A stretch of DNA of 64,000 bases, from NCBI GenBank assembly GCA_964495085.1, contig CAZBUK010000005.1, forward strand, positions 1 to 64,000, given 5' to 3'. The notes beneath the pieces are model-generated. The model searched no databases and was not told the origin of the DNA. It saw only the letters and a program-made list of their open reading frames with translations. Source of the DNA: CAZBUK01 sp964495085. Lineage in GTDB: Bacteria; Bacteroidota; Ignavibacteria; T3Sed10-11. This document shows, piece by piece, positions 63,916 to 64,000 of the stretch. The first letter of the stretch is position 1, and the number at the start of each line of letters is the position of its first letter. The position numbers and the translations under genes are program-made.

Positions 63916-64000
63916 CCCGGATGAAGCGGCTTCCGGAAGGATTTACCTTGAATGTTAGACACTATTTGGTTAACTTTATCGCTCGAGGGTTATTATTCAT

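Noticed and set aside
63835..64000. A further gene at the right edge
   Set aside because: Only the glmM promoter could be supported; short frames there have no ribosome site and end within a dozen codons.

Overview
The window looks like a scaffold from an uncultured member of the FCB (Bacteroidota/Chlorobiota/Ignavibacteriota) group. Pointers are a DUF3467 gene, a CBM9/DUF5916 outer-membrane protein, a DUF5723-type barrel, a PorT-type barrel, a TPR lipoprotein and a double-length ThyX. A 10-base N run at 38309-38318 shows the assembly was scaffolded. Three likely housekeeping promoters (TTGACA, 17-base spacer, TATATT / TATCTT / TAATAT) and one strong sigma-54 promoter can be read directly. 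The phylum is an inference; there is no rRNA to settle it.

Region 1-4.5 kb is the C-terminal half of a cyclic beta-1,2-glucan synthase. Region 4.5-14 kb is an accessory stress island. It holds small lipoproteins and small membrane proteins (DUF2959-like, lmo0937 family, DUF3185), a decayed RNB exoribonuclease, an M48 protease, a decayed IS256 transposase, and three copies of a cassette made of a structured leader, a small FIxWQ protein and, in two copies, a LuxR-type response regulator. The regulators have lost the phospho-acceptor aspartate. The same two-hairpin leader also precedes the DUF2959-like lipoprotein, so four genes appear to share one undescribed cis-acting RNA (or DNA) element. 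This is the most novel system in the window.

Region 14-18.3 kb carries a B12-dependent radical SAM protein, an AI-2E-type permease, a GIY-YIG nuclease next to a remnant of a second copy, short palindromic repeats, and a tRNA-Asn followed by two tandem chimaeric tRNA-like copies that carry such a palindrome.

Region 18.3-38 kb is mostly core: clpC, two membrane proteins, speB, a frameshifted acetyltransferase, mutS, an ATP-grasp ligase divergent from a C39-like peptidase, an ECF sigma factor with an adhesin-like neighbour, tmk-ctpA-tauE, and a reverse-strand operon of SpoIIE-type phosphatase, small membrane protein, ThyX and deoxynucleoside kinase. tmk, thyX and dnk together cover dTMP and dNTP supply.

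Region 38-57 kb has an M20 peptidase, a YfcC-type carrier, an N4-glycosylasparaginase broken by a 5-base tandem duplication, a DUF5916 protein, rsgA, an SRAP-family protein, a threonine dehydratase, membrane proteins, a TPR lipoprotein, DUF3467, and a sigma-54 promoter inside a perfect 11-base inverted repeat that drives a large unknown lipoprotein and its barrel partner. A TIGR02999-type sigma factor is followed by a kinase truncated before its catalytic domain. Region 57-64 kb is a reverse-strand core cluster: glmM, dprA, DUF3109, rpoN, hslV, hslU. rpoN encodes the factor that would read the promoter at 51.5 kb.
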